Assembly: GCF_001659785.1 (NCBI RefSeq)
Contig: NZ_CP015961.1
Coordinates: 1,302,001 to 1,366,000, forward strand
Direction of reading: 5' to 3'
DNA from: Dietzia timorensis
Lineage (GTDB): Bacteria > Actinomycetota > Actinomycetes > Mycobacteriales > Mycobacteriaceae
DNA: 64,000 nucleotides
The notes below the pieces were generated by a model that made no database searches, had not been told where the DNA came from, and worked only from the letters and a program-made list of their open reading frames with translations. Within the stretch, counting starts at the first letter, position 1. Each line of letters starts with the position of its first letter. Positions 1 through 10,605 of the stretch are shown piece after piece. A program made the position numbers and the translations under genes.

Positions 1-142
1 CTTCGAAGATGTACTTCATCTCGAGCTCGAACAGATCCTCATCGGTGAAGATCGTCCGGTTCGCGCGGATGATGCCCTCTTCCGGGATGTCCTGGATGGC
101 GTTGGACAGGGTGCCCTCAAGGGACTCGAGTCGGGTCGTCAC
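1..142 (-). CDS. benA: Benzoate 1,2-dioxygenase large (alpha) subunit, 5' part only
   Basis: Only the first 47 codons are in the window; the gene runs off the left edge. The visible peptide holds the run TIFTDEDLFELEMKYIFE, typical of the N-terminus of the benzoate/toluate ring-hydroxylating dioxygenase alpha subunit, which carries the Rieske cluster and mononuclear iron further downstream. The enzyme dihydroxylates benzoate to a cis-diol that BenD turns into catechol. The GTG start is preceded by a GGAAGG ribosome site. It is divergent from catABC, which degrade catechol, so the context agrees with the call. Other oxygenases of the same family (toluate, anthranilate) cannot be excluded from 47 residues. 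Confidence 0.75.
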   Translation of the reverse strand, partial: MTTRLESLEGTLSNAIQDIPEEGIIRANRTIFTDEDLFELEMKYIFE

Positions 143-1411
<1,269 letters not shown>

Positions 1412-1526
1412 TTCGCGCCCCGAGCCCGGTACCGCCGCCCGTCCCGCGGTGCCGGGCCCTTCGCGCGTATGGCGACAGCTCACATCCCACCCAGCTGCAG
1501 TAGCTCCGAAAGAAGGCCAGGCCACC

Positions 1527-2672
1527 GTGTCCGACACCCTGCCCACCGGCGGCGCACCGAAGATCGCCGACGTCCGCTCGACGATCCTCGACGTGCCGCT
1601 CATCCGCCCCCATAAATTCGCCACCACCACCGCCACCGCGCAGCCCATCCTCCTGGTCGAGGTGACCACCGAGGACGGGATCACCGGCTACGGCGAGGGC
1701 GTCACCCCCGGCGGGCCCTGGTGGGGAGGGGAGTCCGTCGAGACGATGAAGGCGCTGGTCGACAAGTACCTCGCGCCCGTCGTCACCGGCCAACCTCTCG
1801 ACGAGATCCCGCGGCTGGTCGAGGGCTTCGACAAGTTCGTCGCGCGCGGCCGCTTCGCCAAGGCGGGGCTCGAGATCGCGATGTTCGACGCCTACGCGCG
1901 CAGCCTCGGCGTGCCCGTGAACGCCCTGCTCGGCGGCAAGGTCCGAGACTCGATCGACTGCACTTGGGCCCTCGGCGTCGCCCCGCTGGACGAGATGATC
2001 GGCGAGATCGAGGAGATTCTCGATTCCGGCCGCCACCGCAGCTTCAAGCTCAAGATGGGCTCCGGCGACCCGCGCACCGACACCGACCGCATCATTGCGC
2101 TGTGCGAGCGCATCGGCGACCGGGCGGGCCTGCGCATCGATGTCAACGCGCGGTGGGACAGGCTGACGGCGGTGCGCTACCTTCCCGCCCTGGCCGAGGC
2201 CGGCATCGAGCTGTTCGAACAGCCCACGCCCACCGAGCAGATCGGCGTGCTCGCCGAGCTTGCCCGGCTCACGAACGTGCCGATCATGGCCGACGAATCC
2301 GTGCAGTCCCCGCACGATGCCCTCGAGATCGTGCGCCGCGAGGCCGCCGGGGTGCTCGCCATCAAGACGACCAAGCTCGGCGGGCTGCTGCGCAGCAAGG
2401 AGACCGTCGCCGTAGCGCGCGCCGCGGGTCTCGCCTGTCACGCCGCAACCTCACTCGAGGGGCCGATCGGCACCGCAGCCTCTCTCCACCTCGCCTGCGC
2501 CGACCCGGGATTCACCTCCGGCTCCGAACTTTTCGGGCCGCTGCTGCTCGCGCACGAACTGCTCACCGAACCGCTCACCTATGACGGCGGGCACGTGCAC
2601 CTCCCGGAGGGGCCGGGGCTCGGCGTCGACCTCGATCCCGACGCCGTGAGCCGCTTCCGCCGCGCCGAGTAA
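1527..2672 (+). CDS. catB: Muconate cycloisomerase
   Basis: This enolase-superfamily enzyme converts cis,cis-muconate to muconolactone. The muconate-lactonizing signatures are present in order: the Lys-x-Lys acid/base motif (FKLKMG), the metal ligands in DVNARWD, FEQP and ADES, and the distal AIKTTKLGG lysine. The open frame extends 80 codons upstream inside catA, but I choose the GTG at 1527 because the family N-terminus (IADVRSTILDVPLIRPHKF) begins just after it and AAGGCCAG lies upstream. The resulting 381 aa is close to the family length of about 370. It probably forms one operon with catA (115-bp gap) and catC. Confidence 0.9.
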   Translation: MSDTLPTGGAPKIADVRSTILDVPLIRPHKFATTTATAQPILLVEVTTEDGITGYGEGVTPGGPWWGGESVETMKALVDKYLAPVVTGQPLDEIPRLVEGFDKFVARGRFAKAGLEIAMFDAYARSLGVPVNALLGGKVRDSIDCTWALGVAPLDEMIGEIEEILDSGRHRSFKLKMGSGDPRTDTDRIIALCERIGDRAGLRIDVNARWDRLTAVRYLPALAEAGIELFEQPTPTEQIGVLAELARLTNVPIMADESVQSPHDALEIVRREAAGVLAIKTTKLGGLLRSKETVAVARAAGLACHAATSLEGPIGTAASLHLACADPGFTSGSELFGPLLLAHELLTEPLTYDGGHVHLPEGPGLGVDLDPDAVSRFRRAE

Positions 2673-2747
2673 GCATCTCCGGCGTCATACACGGGTAGAA
2701 AGATCGGACTCCGACACCCACGACCGACACGAAAGAAGGAACGAACG

Positions 2748-3029
2748 ATGGCACTGTTCCACGTCCGAATGGACGTCCACATTCCCGCTGACCTCGACCC
2801 GCAGGTGCGCGCGGACACCGTCGCTCGCGAGAAGGCCTATTCGCAGCAGCTGCAGCGTGAGGGCAAGTGGCCCGAGATCTGGCGGATCGCGGGCAAGTAC
2901 TCGAACATCTCGATTTTCGACGTAGAGTCCGCCGACGAGCTCAACGAGATACTTTTCGCGCTGCCTCTGTTTCCCTTTATGGATATCGAGGTCACCGCGC
3001 TCGCGAAGCACGGTTCCGACATCAAGTAG
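2748..3029 (+). CDS. catC: Muconolactone delta-isomerase
   Basis: This small 93-aa enzyme isomerises muconolactone to beta-ketoadipate enol-lactone, the step after CatB. The sequence shows the family's opening (LFHVRMDVHIPADLDP), the middle segment GKWPEIWRIAGKYSNISIF, and the end LPLFPFMDIEVTALAKHGSDIK split around its typical FPFM motif. Family members assemble as decamers. The ATG has GAAGGAACGAACG upstream. It is the last gene of catABC; the next gene, valS, starts 62 bp later under its own promoter. No further pathway genes (catD, catI, catJ, catF) are present on this side. Confidence 0.92.
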   Translation: MALFHVRMDVHIPADLDPQVRADTVAREKAYSQQLQREGKWPEIWRIAGKYSNISIFDVESADELNEILFALPLFPFMDIEVTALAKHGSDIK

Positions 3030-3078
3030 TCCCTGCCTGTCGTCTCGACGCGACTTAGAGCGGTGGGCACATGGCTAT

Positions 3079-3094
3079 TAGACTGGTCCAGGTG
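3079..3094 (+). promoter_or_regulatory. Putative -10 box and leaderless start of valS
   Basis: TAGACT is followed by exactly 7 nt and then the GTG start codon, with no Shine-Dalgarno in front. This is the layout of actinobacterial leaderless genes, in which transcription begins at or next to the start codon. The same layout recurs at eleven other genes in the window. Confidence 0.6.
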
Positions 3095-5758
3095 ACTACC
3101 GAGCAGCCGAACGCAGCGAATCCAGCGCAGTCCTTGCCCAAATCGTGGAACCCCGCGGAGCACGAAGACTCGATCTACTCGCGCTGGGTAGAGGCGGGCT
3201 ACTTCGAGGCGGACGCCTCGAGCGATAAGCCTCCGTACTCGATCGTCCTGCCACCGCCGAACGTCACGGGCTCGCTCCACATGGGCCACGCCCTCGACCA
3301 CACGCTCATGGACGCGCTATCGCGCCGCAAACGAATGCAGGGCTACGAGGTGCTGTGGCTGCCGGGCATGGACCACGCCGGTATCGCCACCCAGACGCTG
3401 GTGGAGAAGAAGCTCAACGCCGAGGGCACCTCGCGGCACGAGATCGGTCGCGAGGCCTTTATCGAGAAGGTGTGGGAGTGGAAGGCCAACTCAGGCGGCA
3501 CCATCGGTTCGCAAATGCGACGCATCGGCGACGGCGTCGACTGGTCCCGCGAGCGGTTCACACTCGACGAGGGACTCTCGCGCGCCGTGCAGACGATCTT
3601 CAAGGAACTTTACGACCAGGGTCTCATCTACCGTGCCGAGCGGCTGGTCAACTGGTCGCCGGTGCTCGGAACCGCGATCTCGGACATCGAGGTCAAATAC
3701 TCCGACGTCGACGGCGAGCTGGTCACCTTCCGCTACGGCTCCGTCGACGGTTCCGGCCCGTACATCGACGTCGCGACGACTCGTTTGGAGACGATGCTCG
3801 GCGATACTGCCATCGCCGTCGCGCCCGGGGATGAGCGCTACGCCCACCTCGTCGGACAGACGCTGCCGCACCCGATTCGCGAGGACTGGTCCGTGGTCGT
3901 CGTCGCCGACGAATACGTCGACCCCGAGTTCGGTTCGGGCGCGGTGAAGATCACCCCGGCACACGACCCGAACGACTTCGAGGTCGCCCAGCGCCACAGC
4001 CTGCCGATGCCGACGATCATGGACGCCTCCGCGCGCATCGAGGGAACGGGCACCAAGTTCGACGGGCTCGACCGGTACGAGGCGCGTTCGGCGATCAACG
4101 CCGAGCTCGCCACGCAGGGCCGCATCATCGCCGAGAAGCGCCCCTACGTGCACTCGGTCGGGCATTCGGAGCGTTCCGGTGAGGCCATCGAACCGCGCCT
4201 GTCGATGCAGTGGTGGGTCAAGGTCGCGGACCTGGCGAAGATGGCCGGTGACGCCGTGCGCGACGGCGACACCGTGATCCACCCGGCCTCGCAGGAGCCG
4301 CGCTGGTTCGACTGGGTCGACAACATGCACGACTGGACGATCTCGCGTCAGCTGTGGTGGGGACACCGGATCCCGATCTGGTACGGCCCCGATGGCGACG
4401 TCGTGTGCGTCGGGCCGGACGAGACCGCGCCCGAAGGCTACGAGCAGGACCCCGACGTGCTCGACACGTGGTTCTCCTCGGGACTGTGGCCTTTTTCGAC
4501 GATGGGCTGGCCCGAGTCCACCTCGGACCTCGAGCCCTTCTATCCGACGTCGGTGTTGGTGACCGGCTACGACATCCTGTTCTTCTGGGTTGCGCGGATG
4601 ATGATGTTCGGTACGTTCGTCGGGCAGCGCCTCTCGGGGGACAAGGCGGTCGGCGGGCCCGTGCCGTTCCGCGACGTGTTCCTCCACGGGCTCGTTCGCG
4701 ACGAGCACGGCCAGAAGATGAGCAAGTCCAAGGGCAACGGCATCGACCCGCTCGACTGGGTCGACCAGTACGGCGCGGACGCGCTGCGCTTTACCCTCGC
4801 CCGCGGTGCCGCACCCGGCGGCGACCTGTCCGTCGGCGACGATCATGCCCAGGCCTCCCGCAACTTTGCGACCAAGCTGTTCAACGCGACGAAGTTCGCT
4901 CTGATGAACGGGGCCAAGGTCGGCACCCTGCCCGGTCTGGACTCGCTCAGTGACGCCGACCGCTGGATCCTCCACCGCCTCGGCGAGCTTCGCGTGGCCG
5001 TGGACGCCTCGCTGGATGCGTACGAGTTCTCCAAGGCCTGCGATGCGCTCTACCACTTCACCTGGGACGAGCTGTGTGACTGGTACCTCGAACTCGCCAA
5101 GGTCCAGTTCGGCGATGAGCGCGCCGCGAACACGAAGGTCGTGCTCGGCCACGTGCTCGACACGGTGCTGCGACTTCTCCACCCCTTCATCCCGTTCGTC
5201 ACCGAAGTGCTGTGGACCACGCTGACGGGGGAGGAATCTCTCGTCATCGCCGACTGGCCGAACTCCGAGCCGGTCGCCGGCGCGGAGGAGTCCGTGCGCC
5301 GGATCGAGGACACCCAGAAACTCATCACCGAGGTGCGCCGCTTCCGCAGCGATCAGGGGCTCAAGCCCGGACAGAAGGCGCCGGCCAAGTTCCTCGGCCT
5401 CGAGGACGTGGACGCCGACGCGACGCTCGCGGAGGTCCGTAACCTCGCCCGACTCACAGAGCCGGACGACGCTTTCGCAGCCACGGCATCGATCGAGGTG
5501 CGACTCACCAAGGGTACGGTGACGGTGGAGATCGACATCTCCGACGCGATCGACGTCGCCGCGGAGCGCAAACGGCTGGAGAAGGATCTCGCCGGCGCAC
5601 GCAAGGAGCTGGAGACGACCGGCGCGAAGCTCGGCAACGAGTCCTTCCTCGCCAAGGCCCCCGAGCATGTGGTGGACAAGATCCGTGGCCGCCAGGAATT
5701 CGCGCGCGCCGAGGTCGAGCGCATCACCGCGCGATTGGAAGGTATGCCCCAGGCATGA
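3092..5758 (+). CDS. valS: Valyl-tRNA synthetase
   Basis: This class Ia synthetase charges tRNA-Val and edits mischarged threonine. The HIGH-type signature is in [15 protein letters not shown] and the KMSKS loop in [14 protein letters not shown]. Between them lies the CP1 editing insert, followed by the anticodon-binding domain and a C-terminal arginine/lysine-rich coiled coil (about the last 70 residues). I prefer the GTG at 3092 (888 aa) over the in-frame ATG at 3071: TAGACT at 3079-3084 fits a -10 box 7 nt before this GTG, giving a leaderless transcript. The family N-terminus LPKSWNP also follows closely. It overlaps folC by 4 bp (ATGA), indicating translational coupling. Confidence 0.95.
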   Translation: MTTEQPNAANPAQSLPKSWNPAEHEDSIYSRWVEAGYFEADASSDKPPYSIVLPPPNVTGSLHMGHALDHTLMDALSRRKRMQGYEVLWLPGMDHAGIATQTLVEKKLNAEGTSRHEIGREAFIEKVWEWKANSGGTIGSQMRRIGDGVDWSRERFTLDEGLSRAVQTIFKELYDQGLIYRAERLVNWSPVLGTAISDIEVKYSDVDGELVTFRYGSVDGSGPYIDVATTRLETMLGDTAIAVAPGDERYAHLVGQTLPHPIREDWSVVVVADEYVDPEFGSGAVKITPAHDPNDFEVAQRHSLPMPTIMDASARIEGTGTKFDGLDRYEARSAINAELATQGRIIAEKRPYVHSVGHSERSGEAIEPRLSMQWWVKVADLAKMAGDAVRDGDTVIHPASQEPRWFDWVDNMHDWTISRQLWWGHRIPIWYGPDGDVVCVGPDETAPEGYEQDPDVLDTWFSSGLWPFSTMGWPESTSDLEPFYPTSVLVTGYDILFFWVARMMMFGTFVGQRLSGDKAVGGPVPFRDVFLHGLVRDEHGQKMSKSKGNGIDPLDWVDQYGADALRFTLARGAAPGGDLSVGDDHAQASRNFATKLFNATKFALMNGAKVGTLPGLDSLSDADRWILHRLGELRVAVDASLDAYEFSKACDALYHFTWDELCDWYLELAKVQFGDERAANTKVVLGHVLDTVLRLLHPFIPFVTEVLWTTLTGEESLVIADWPNSEPVAGAEESVRRIEDTQKLITEVRRFRSDQGLKPGQKAPAKFLGLEDVDADATLAEVRNLARLTEPDDAFAATASIEVRLTKGTVTVEIDISDAIDVAAERKRLEKDLAGARKELETTGAKLGNESFLAKAPEHVVDKIRGRQEFARAEVERITARLEGMPQA

Positions 5759-7569
5759 GCGACGACGACACCGACCGTAGCGACCCGGGAGACGACGATT
5801 CGGGCGCAGGCGAGCTGGGCTTCGACGAATACGGCTACGGCGGGGATTCAGGCGGTGGCCGCCGCTGGCTCCCGCCACACGACCCCAACGTCGGCTGGGA
5901 TGACCTCACTGATGAGGATCTCGCCGACATGGTCGACGAGCGCTCGGCGGAGACCAACCTCGTCCCTCTCGGCGGACCCCTCGACGACGAGGCCGCGCGT
6001 GACGGCCTCTATGCCGACGACCTTGCCGAGGAAAAGGCGCTGCAAGAGGCCGAGAAATACCGCGAGGGGATAGACCCCGACGAGGAGGCGCTCGGCATTC
6101 CCGGCGGCACGCCGTCACCGGAAGCGGTGGCTCTTGGTATCGATGACCGCGACCCGGGCAGCGCCGCGGGCGCGGCGGCGCTCGAAGCCGTCGAGGCGGT
6201 ACTCGCCACGCGCTGGCCCGAGTCGAAGCTCGACCCCTCGCTCGATCGAATCGAGCGTCTCCTCGACGTTCTCGGCGGGCCGCAACTGGCGTACCAGGTC
6301 GTCCACATCGCCGGAACGAATGGCAAGACCTCCGTGGCCCGCATGGTCGACTCGCTGCTGCGTGCGCTCCACCAGCGCACCGGGCGCACGACCAGCCCGC
6401 ACCTGCAGTCGGTGACCGAGCGGGTCGCCGTCGATGGAGAGCCCATCAGCCCGGGCACCTTCGCTGCCGCCTACCGCGAAATCGAGCCCATGGTCGAGAT
6501 GGTCGACCAGTGGTCGCTCGAACGCGGTGGCCCGAAGATGAGCTACTTCGAGGTCCTCACCGCGCTGGCGTTCTCCGTATTCGCCGACGCCCCCGTCGAC
6601 GCGGCGGTCGTCGAGACGGGAATGGGCGGCACGTGGGATGCGACGAACCTCGTGCAGCCCGCGGTCTCCGTCGTCACACCCATCGGTATCGACCACACCG
6701 ACTATCTCGGCGACACCCTGGAAGAGATCGCGGGGGAGAAGGCCGGGATCATCAAGGGCCCGCAGGTCGACGTGACCGCCGATCTGCTCAACCCGAACGA
6801 GTCCGTTGCCGTGCTGGCGAAACAGGATCCCGAGGCGGAGGCGGTGTTGCTCGCGCGTGCGCAGGAGGTAGGCGCGGTAGTGGCCCGCGCCGGGCGCGAA
6901 TTCGACGTGAGCTCGCGCTCGGTGGCCGTCGGCGGGCAGATGGTCTCGCTGCGCGGCCTCGGCGGCGAGTACGAAGACATCTTTCTTCCGCTGTTCGGCG
7001 AGCACCAGGCGGATAACGCCGCGCTTGCGCTCGCTGCAGTCGAGGCGTTCTTCGGCGCCGGCGCGGGGCGTCAGCTCGACATCGAGCGCGTGCGTGCCGG
7101 CTTCGCCGCCGTAGAGTCGCCGGGGCGTCTGGAGCGGATCTCGCAGTCCCCGTCGATCTTTATCGACGCCGCGCACAACGCGCACGGCGGGAAGGCGCTC
7201 GCGAACTCGCTGCGCGAGGAGTTCGACTTCCAGCGGCTCATCGCCGTGGTCGGGATGCTGCAGGGCAAGGATGCGCGCGGCTTCCTCCGCGAGATCGAGC
7301 CGCTCGTATCTGACATCGTCGTCACCGAGACCACTTCGCCGCGGGCGATTCCGGTGGACGAGCTCGCTCTGCTCGCCGAGGAGATCTTCGGGCCGGATCG
7401 GGTGAGCAGCGGAGATACTCTCACCGAGGCAGTGGACCTCGCTATCGACCTGATCGGCATGTCGAACCCGACGGACGAGGACGAGGCCGGCGGCGAGGGG
7501 ATCATCGTCACCGGGTCGGTCGTGACCGCCGGGGCGGCACGCGCGGCGATGGGGAAGGAACCGCGATGA
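5755..7569 (+). CDS. folC: Folylpolyglutamate/dihydrofolate synthase with long acidic N-terminus
   Basis: FolC adds glutamates to folates and, in many bacteria, also makes dihydrofolate from dihydropteroate. The Mur-ligase core starts near residue 155 with [12 protein letters not shown] and has the P-loop [13 protein letters not shown] near residue 185, the [12 protein letters not shown] loop, and the GxDHTDYLG segment. The protein has 604 residues, against a usual 430-490. The excess is an acidic N-terminal extension of about 140 residues (opening [17 protein letters not shown]) of low complexity. The ATG overlaps the valS stop, which supports this start, although an internal start is conceivable. 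DUF4233 overlaps its stop by 4 bp. Confidence 0.92.
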   Translation: MSDDDTDRSDPGDDDSGAGELGFDEYGYGGDSGGGRRWLPPHDPNVGWDDLTDEDLADMVDERSAETNLVPLGGPLDDEAARDGLYADDLAEEKALQEAEKYREGIDPDEEALGIPGGTPSPEAVALGIDDRDPGSAAGAAALEAVEAVLATRWPESKLDPSLDRIERLLDVLGGPQLAYQVVHIAGTNGKTSVARMVDSLLRALHQRTGRTTSPHLQSVTERVAVDGEPISPGTFAAAYREIEPMVEMVDQWSLERGGPKMSYFEVLTALAFSVFADAPVDAAVVETGMGGTWDATNLVQPAVSVVTPIGIDHTDYLGDTLEEIAGEKAGIIKGPQVDVTADLLNPNESVAVLAKQDPEAEAVLLARAQEVGAVVARAGREFDVSSRSVAVGGQMVSLRGLGGEYEDIFLPLFGEHQADNAALALAAVEAFFGAGAGRQLDIERVRAGFAAVESPGRLERISQSPSIFIDAAHNAHGGKALANSLREEFDFQRLIAVVGMLQGKDARGFLREIEPLVSDIVVTETTSPRAIPVDELALLAEEIFGPDRVSSGDTLTEAVDLAIDLIGMSNPTDEDEAGGEGIIVTGSVVTAGAARAAMGKEPR

Positions 7570-7985
7570 GCTCGAAGGCGAACAACGTCAATCCACGAGG
7601 GGCGGGGCACGAACCGACAACGGACCCGTGGAAGGGATTTCGCGGGGTGTGCTCGGGCACGCTTGTCCTCGAGGCGATCATCGTGCTGCTCGTACTCACC
7701 GTCGTCGCCCGCGTCGATGGCGGTGCGCACATGGCGTGGTGGAAGGCCATCTATATCCTGGTGGTCGCCGGTGGCATGATCTACGCCTGCACCCAGCAGA
7801 AGAAGCCGTGGGCTATCCCGCTCAACCTCGGCCTGGCCATGGCGGTGGTGATCGGGTTCTTCGTGCACTACACGATGACCATCGTCGGGGTGATCTTCCT
7901 CCTCGTCTGGCTCTATCTGCTGTTCTTGCGCAGCCAGCTGCGGCAACGGATCGCCGGGGGATACCTGGCCAGCCAACACGACTGA
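7566..7985 (+). CDS. DUF4233 membrane protein
   Basis: This 139-aa protein has about four hydrophobic segments (LVLEAIIVLLVLTVV, AIYILVVAGGMIYA, IPLNLGLAMAVVIGFFVHY, VGVIFLLVWLYLLFL) after a polar N-terminus of about 30 residues. Mycobacteria and corynebacteria carry a DUF4233 protein directly after folC. Its function is unknown. The start overlaps the folC stop (ATGA), so it is translated as part of the valS-folC-DUF4233 unit. A strong terminator follows within a few bases. Confidence 0.85.
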   Translation: MSSKANNVNPRGAGHEPTTDPWKGFRGVCSGTLVLEAIIVLLVLTVVARVDGGAHMAWWKAIYILVVAGGMIYACTQQKKPWAIPLNLGLAMAVVIGFFVHYTMTIVGVIFLLVWLYLLFLRSQLRQRIAGGYLASQHD

Positions 7986-7988
7986 AAT

Positions 7989-8029
7989 AACGAAAGCCGG
8001 CGCACCGAAACGGTGCGCCGGCTTTCGTT
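7989..8029. terminator. Perfect 19-bp bidirectional terminator hairpin
   Basis: A perfect 19-bp inverted repeat closes on an AAA loop. The outer end of each arm is AACG/CGTT, giving a TTT run on the + side and a TT run on the - side. It lies between the convergent DUF4233 gene and the GNAT gene, whose stop is 11 bp away, so it probably ends both transcripts. Confidence 0.9.
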
Positions 8030-8039
8030 TTGCGTGAGG

Positions 8040-8399
8040 CTATGCGCGACGGACCGCGTCGATATCGGCCTGCGTCGCTTCGCGAGTGCTACCGCCCTCG
8101 GCGGCGTAGGCATCGCCGTTCTTGTCGAGGAAGCTCTTGAACATCGGGCACACGGGAACGACGGTGACGTTGTCGCGCAGCGAGGCCTGGAGTGACTCGT
8201 TGACGAGGGCGGTGCCGAGCCCTCGGCCGCCGAATGCCTCGTCAACGACCGTGTGATAGAAGATCCGCTCGCCGTCTGCTTCCAAGTAGTGGGCCTTGCC
8301 GGCGATCGTGTCCTCGGCGACGAGACGAATCTCGAAAGCTTTCCCCTGGGCGTTGTTCTCGATGGCGATTTCCGCGCCGGTCTTATCGGTGATGGCCAT
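8040..8399 (-). CDS. GNAT-family N-acetyltransferase
   Basis: This is a compact 119-aa YjdJ-like GNAT (GCN5-related acetyltransferase). The acetyl-CoA-binding A motif is visible as AFGGRGLGTALVNESL near residues 55-70, with YLEADGERIFYHTVVDEAF ahead of it and VVPVCPMFKSFLDKN after it. Small GNATs of this type have unknown substrates. The ATG has AAAGGA 7 nt upstream. It follows the pirin and CMD genes on the same strand after an 80-bp gap and belongs to an insert between DUF4233 and ndk, which are adjacent in mycobacteria. Confidence 0.85.
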   Translation of the reverse strand: MAITDKTGAEIAIENNAQGKAFEIRLVAEDTIAGKAHYLEADGERIFYHTVVDEAFGGRGLGTALVNESLQASLRDNVTVVPVCPMFKSFLDKNGDAYAAEGGSTREATQADIDAVRRA

Positions 8400-8479
8400 G
8401 GTCGTATCCTTTCCTCGGCAACTATGGGTTCGAAGGTAACCTCCCGCCGCGAGCTATGTTGCCCGCGCAGGTCGAAGCG

Positions 8480-8974
8480 TTACGAGGCGCCCTTCTCTTC
8501 GGCGGCGTAGCTCTTCTCGGACGGCGGGTGCCCGCTCGCGATGGAGAGACGGTTGAACGAATTGATGAGAATCACCGACCACTCGATCGCGGAGATCTGC
8601 TCCGTGGACAGCACGTCCGCGGCGATCTCTGCCGCGCGGCCGCGGTCGGAGCTCTCCCCGAGAAGCGTGAGCGACTCGGCCAGGTGCAGGCCCGCTCGTT
8701 CGACGTCCGTGAAGAGATCCTCGATTTCGCGCCACGCCGGCAGCAGGTCGATCTTGCGCGCCGGGACCCCGGCCTTGCGCGCGGCGGGCGCGTGCGTGCT
8801 CAGGCACCGGGCGCAGCCGTTGATCTGCGACACCCGGGTGTTGAGGAGCTCGATGAGCGCATCATCGAGGCCGGCGGCCTGCGTCGCCTTGCGGTTCTCC
8901 GCGGCGACCTTGACCATCGCTTTGTAGGTTTCCGAGTGGGATTTGTCGAGGTACGGGCGCTTGGCTGAATTCAT
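8480..8974 (-). CDS. Carboxymuconolactone decarboxylase/AhpD-like protein
   Basis: This 164-aa all-helical protein has the AhpD-like active-site arrangement Cys-x-x-Cys-x-x-x-His (GCARCLSTHAPAARKAG) near residues 60-75. Members with this motif act as thiol peroxidase partners rather than as true decarboxylases, so a redox role is likelier than aromatic catabolism. The frame is open further upstream, but the ATG at 8974 is chosen because it overlaps the pirin stop in an ATGA and has GGAG upstream. It is thus translationally coupled to pirin. Confidence 0.85.
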   Translation of the reverse strand: MNSAKRPYLDKSHSETYKAMVKVAAENRKATQAAGLDDALIELLNTRVSQINGCARCLSTHAPAARKAGVPARKIDLLPAWREIEDLFTDVERAGLHLAESLTLLGESSDRGRAAEIAADVLSTEQISAIEWSVILINSFNRLSIASGHPPSEKSYAAEEKGAS

Positions 8975-10062
8975 TCGTTCTCCTTCTTCGTTGACTTCGT
9001 CGCGGCGTCCCCGCCTGATTCGGCGCGCGCATGGGGCGACGGGTTCTTCCGCGGTTTGAGGTGTGTATTGGGCAGTTCGGGCGCTGGAAGCCAGGCCATT
9101 CCCTGCGCGTTGGCGTCCGGACCGCCGTGGCCGACGTAGCCGTCGACCACCCCGAACCGATCGGTCCGCGCCTGCCACAGCTCGCGGTACTCGACGATCT
9201 CCTCGCTGGTCCTGCCCACGAAGTTCCACCACATGATGATCTCCTCGGCGAACGGCTCGCCGCCGATGAAGATCAGCCGCGCGGGCGAATCCGCGTTGTT
9301 GCGCAGAGTGAGCGTGCGGGCTCCGATACCCGTGTATCCGACCGCCGCCACGGGCACGGCGACGCCCTCGAGCTCGATGTCCCCGGAGTCGACGAGGAGC
9401 CCGTGCTCGAACACGGGATTGACGTCGATGGTCACCTCCGCGCGTCCGTCGAGGCGGATTTCAGCGCCAAGGAGCGGCGTGAATGTCTCGACCGGGCTTT
9501 GGCTGCCGAGCAGTTCGCCCAGGAATACCAGCGCCTCTCCGCCGTCAAATGTGGTGGTGCCCGGCACGAAGTGCTCGAAGTGACGAGGCGCGGCGTCGCG
9601 CGCGGAGTCCGGGAGGGCGACCCAGAGCTGAACGCCGTGCAGGGTCGACGTGGACGGGGTCGAGGTCTCGCTGTGGCAGATTCCTGCGCCCGACGTCATG
9701 AGATTGACCTCGCCGGGACGGACGATGCCACGATTGCCGCCGGAATCGATGTGCTGGATCTCTCCGTCGAAGAGCCAGCTCACCGTCTGCAATCCGGTGT
9801 GCGGGTGCGGGGCGACGTCCATGCCGCCCGAGCGCGCCACGTCGTCGGGTCCGTAGTGGTCGACGAAGCACCATGCCCCGATGAGCGAGCGTTTGCGTTG
9901 GGGGAGTGTGCGGCGGACCGTCATCGCTCGTGGGCCGCCGAGCGGCACCTCGCGTGCGGTGATGATCTCCACCGGTGCGCCTTCGGCGCGGACGGCGTCG
10001 TCCGAGGTTTCGCCGTCCGAATGGCAGCGGACCTCGTCCGGATGGGTATCGACGTTGCTCAT
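8971..10062 (-). CDS. Pirin family protein
   Basis: This is a bicupin of 363 aa. The N-terminal cupin has the metal-binding His pattern HPHTGLQTVSWLFDGEIQH around residues 85-105, with GEVNLMTSGAGICHSE after it. The C-terminal pirin_C cupin is represented by LIFIGGEPFAEEI. Bacterial pirins can open quercetin oxidatively or modulate redox enzymes; the role here is unknown. The last 60 residues are a polar Lys/Pro-rich tail absent from many pirins. The ATG follows GGAGGGAA. It is divergent from ndk (132 bp between starts) and leads the pirin-CMD pair. Confidence 0.88.
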   Translation of the reverse strand: MSNVDTHPDEVRCHSDGETSDDAVRAEGAPVEIITAREVPLGGPRAMTVRRTLPQRKRSLIGAWCFVDHYGPDDVARSGGMDVAPHPHTGLQTVSWLFDGEIQHIDSGGNRGIVRPGEVNLMTSGAGICHSETSTPSTSTLHGVQLWVALPDSARDAAPRHFEHFVPGTTTFDGGEALVFLGELLGSQSPVETFTPLLGAEIRLDGRAEVTIDVNPVFEHGLLVDSGDIELEGVAVPVAAVGYTGIGARTLTLRNNADSPARLIFIGGEPFAEEIIMWWNFVGRTSEEIVEYRELWQARTDRFGVVDGYVGHGGPDANAQGMAWLPAPELPNTHLKPRKNPSPHARAESGGDAATKSTKKENE

Positions 10063-10181
10063 GGGTTCCCTCCGATTGGGCAGAAGCGGATGGATTGATA
10101 GTTGACGTGACAACAAAAAGTGTACCGGGATTCTGTGCCCAACGATAGGCCCGCGGCGCATGCGGCGGGGCGAAGTCCTTG

Positions 10182-10197
10182 TACGATGTTGTTTGTG
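10182..10197 (+). promoter_or_regulatory. Putative -10 box and leaderless start of ndk
   Basis: TACGAT, then 7 nt, then GTG. There is no purine-rich ribosome site in the interval or just upstream. The promoter faces away from the pirin gene. Confidence 0.6.
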
Positions 10198-10605
10198 ACT
10201 TCGCGTACTTTCTTCCTGATCAAGCCCGACGGCGTCCAGCGTGGACTCGTAGGCACCATCGTCGACCGCATCGAGCGCAAGGGGCTCAAGCTCGTCGCGA
10301 TGGACCTGCGCAACGTTCCCGAGGAGACCGCCGCTCAGCACTACGCCGAGCACGCAGAGCGCCCGTTCTACGGCGACCTGCTCTCGTTTATCACCTCCGG
10401 CCCCGTGGTGGCCGGTGTGCTCGAGGGACCGCGCGCCATCGAGGCATGGCGCCAGCTCGCCGGCGGCACCGACCCGGTGGAGAAGGCCACCCCGGGCACC
10501 ATCCGCGGCGACTTCGGCCTCGAAACCCAGTTCAACCTGGTTCACGGCTCGGACTCCGAAGAGTCCGCCGCGCGCGAGATCGCGCTCTGGTTCCCGAACC
10601 TGTAA
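10195..10605 (+). CDS. ndk: Nucleoside diphosphate kinase
   Basis: Ndk transfers the gamma phosphate between NTPs and NDPs through a phospho-histidine. From the GTG at 10195 the product is 136 aa, the length I recall for mycobacterial Ndk, and begins [20 protein letters not shown]. Active-site features include the [10 protein letters not shown] lysine motif and GTIRGDFG, with the catalytic histidine in [14 protein letters not shown] at 10182-10187 lies 7 nt before the GTG and no Shine-Dalgarno is seen, so the mRNA is probably leaderless. An upstream in-frame start at 10120 would add an unrelated 25 residues. A rho-independent terminator follows. Confidence 0.96.
   Translation: MTSRTFFLIKPDGVQRGLVGTIVDRIERKGLKLVAMDLRNVPEETAAQHYAEHAERPFYGDLLSFITSGPVVAGVLEGPRAIEAWRQLAGGTDPVEKATPGTIRGDFGLETQFNLVHGSDSEESAAREIALWFPNL

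Noticed and set aside
3491-5878. 795-codon open frame antisense to valS
   Set aside because: No recognisable domain, Arg/Gly/Val-rich composition typical of the shadow strand of a GC-rich gene; valS on the other strand has full family motifs.
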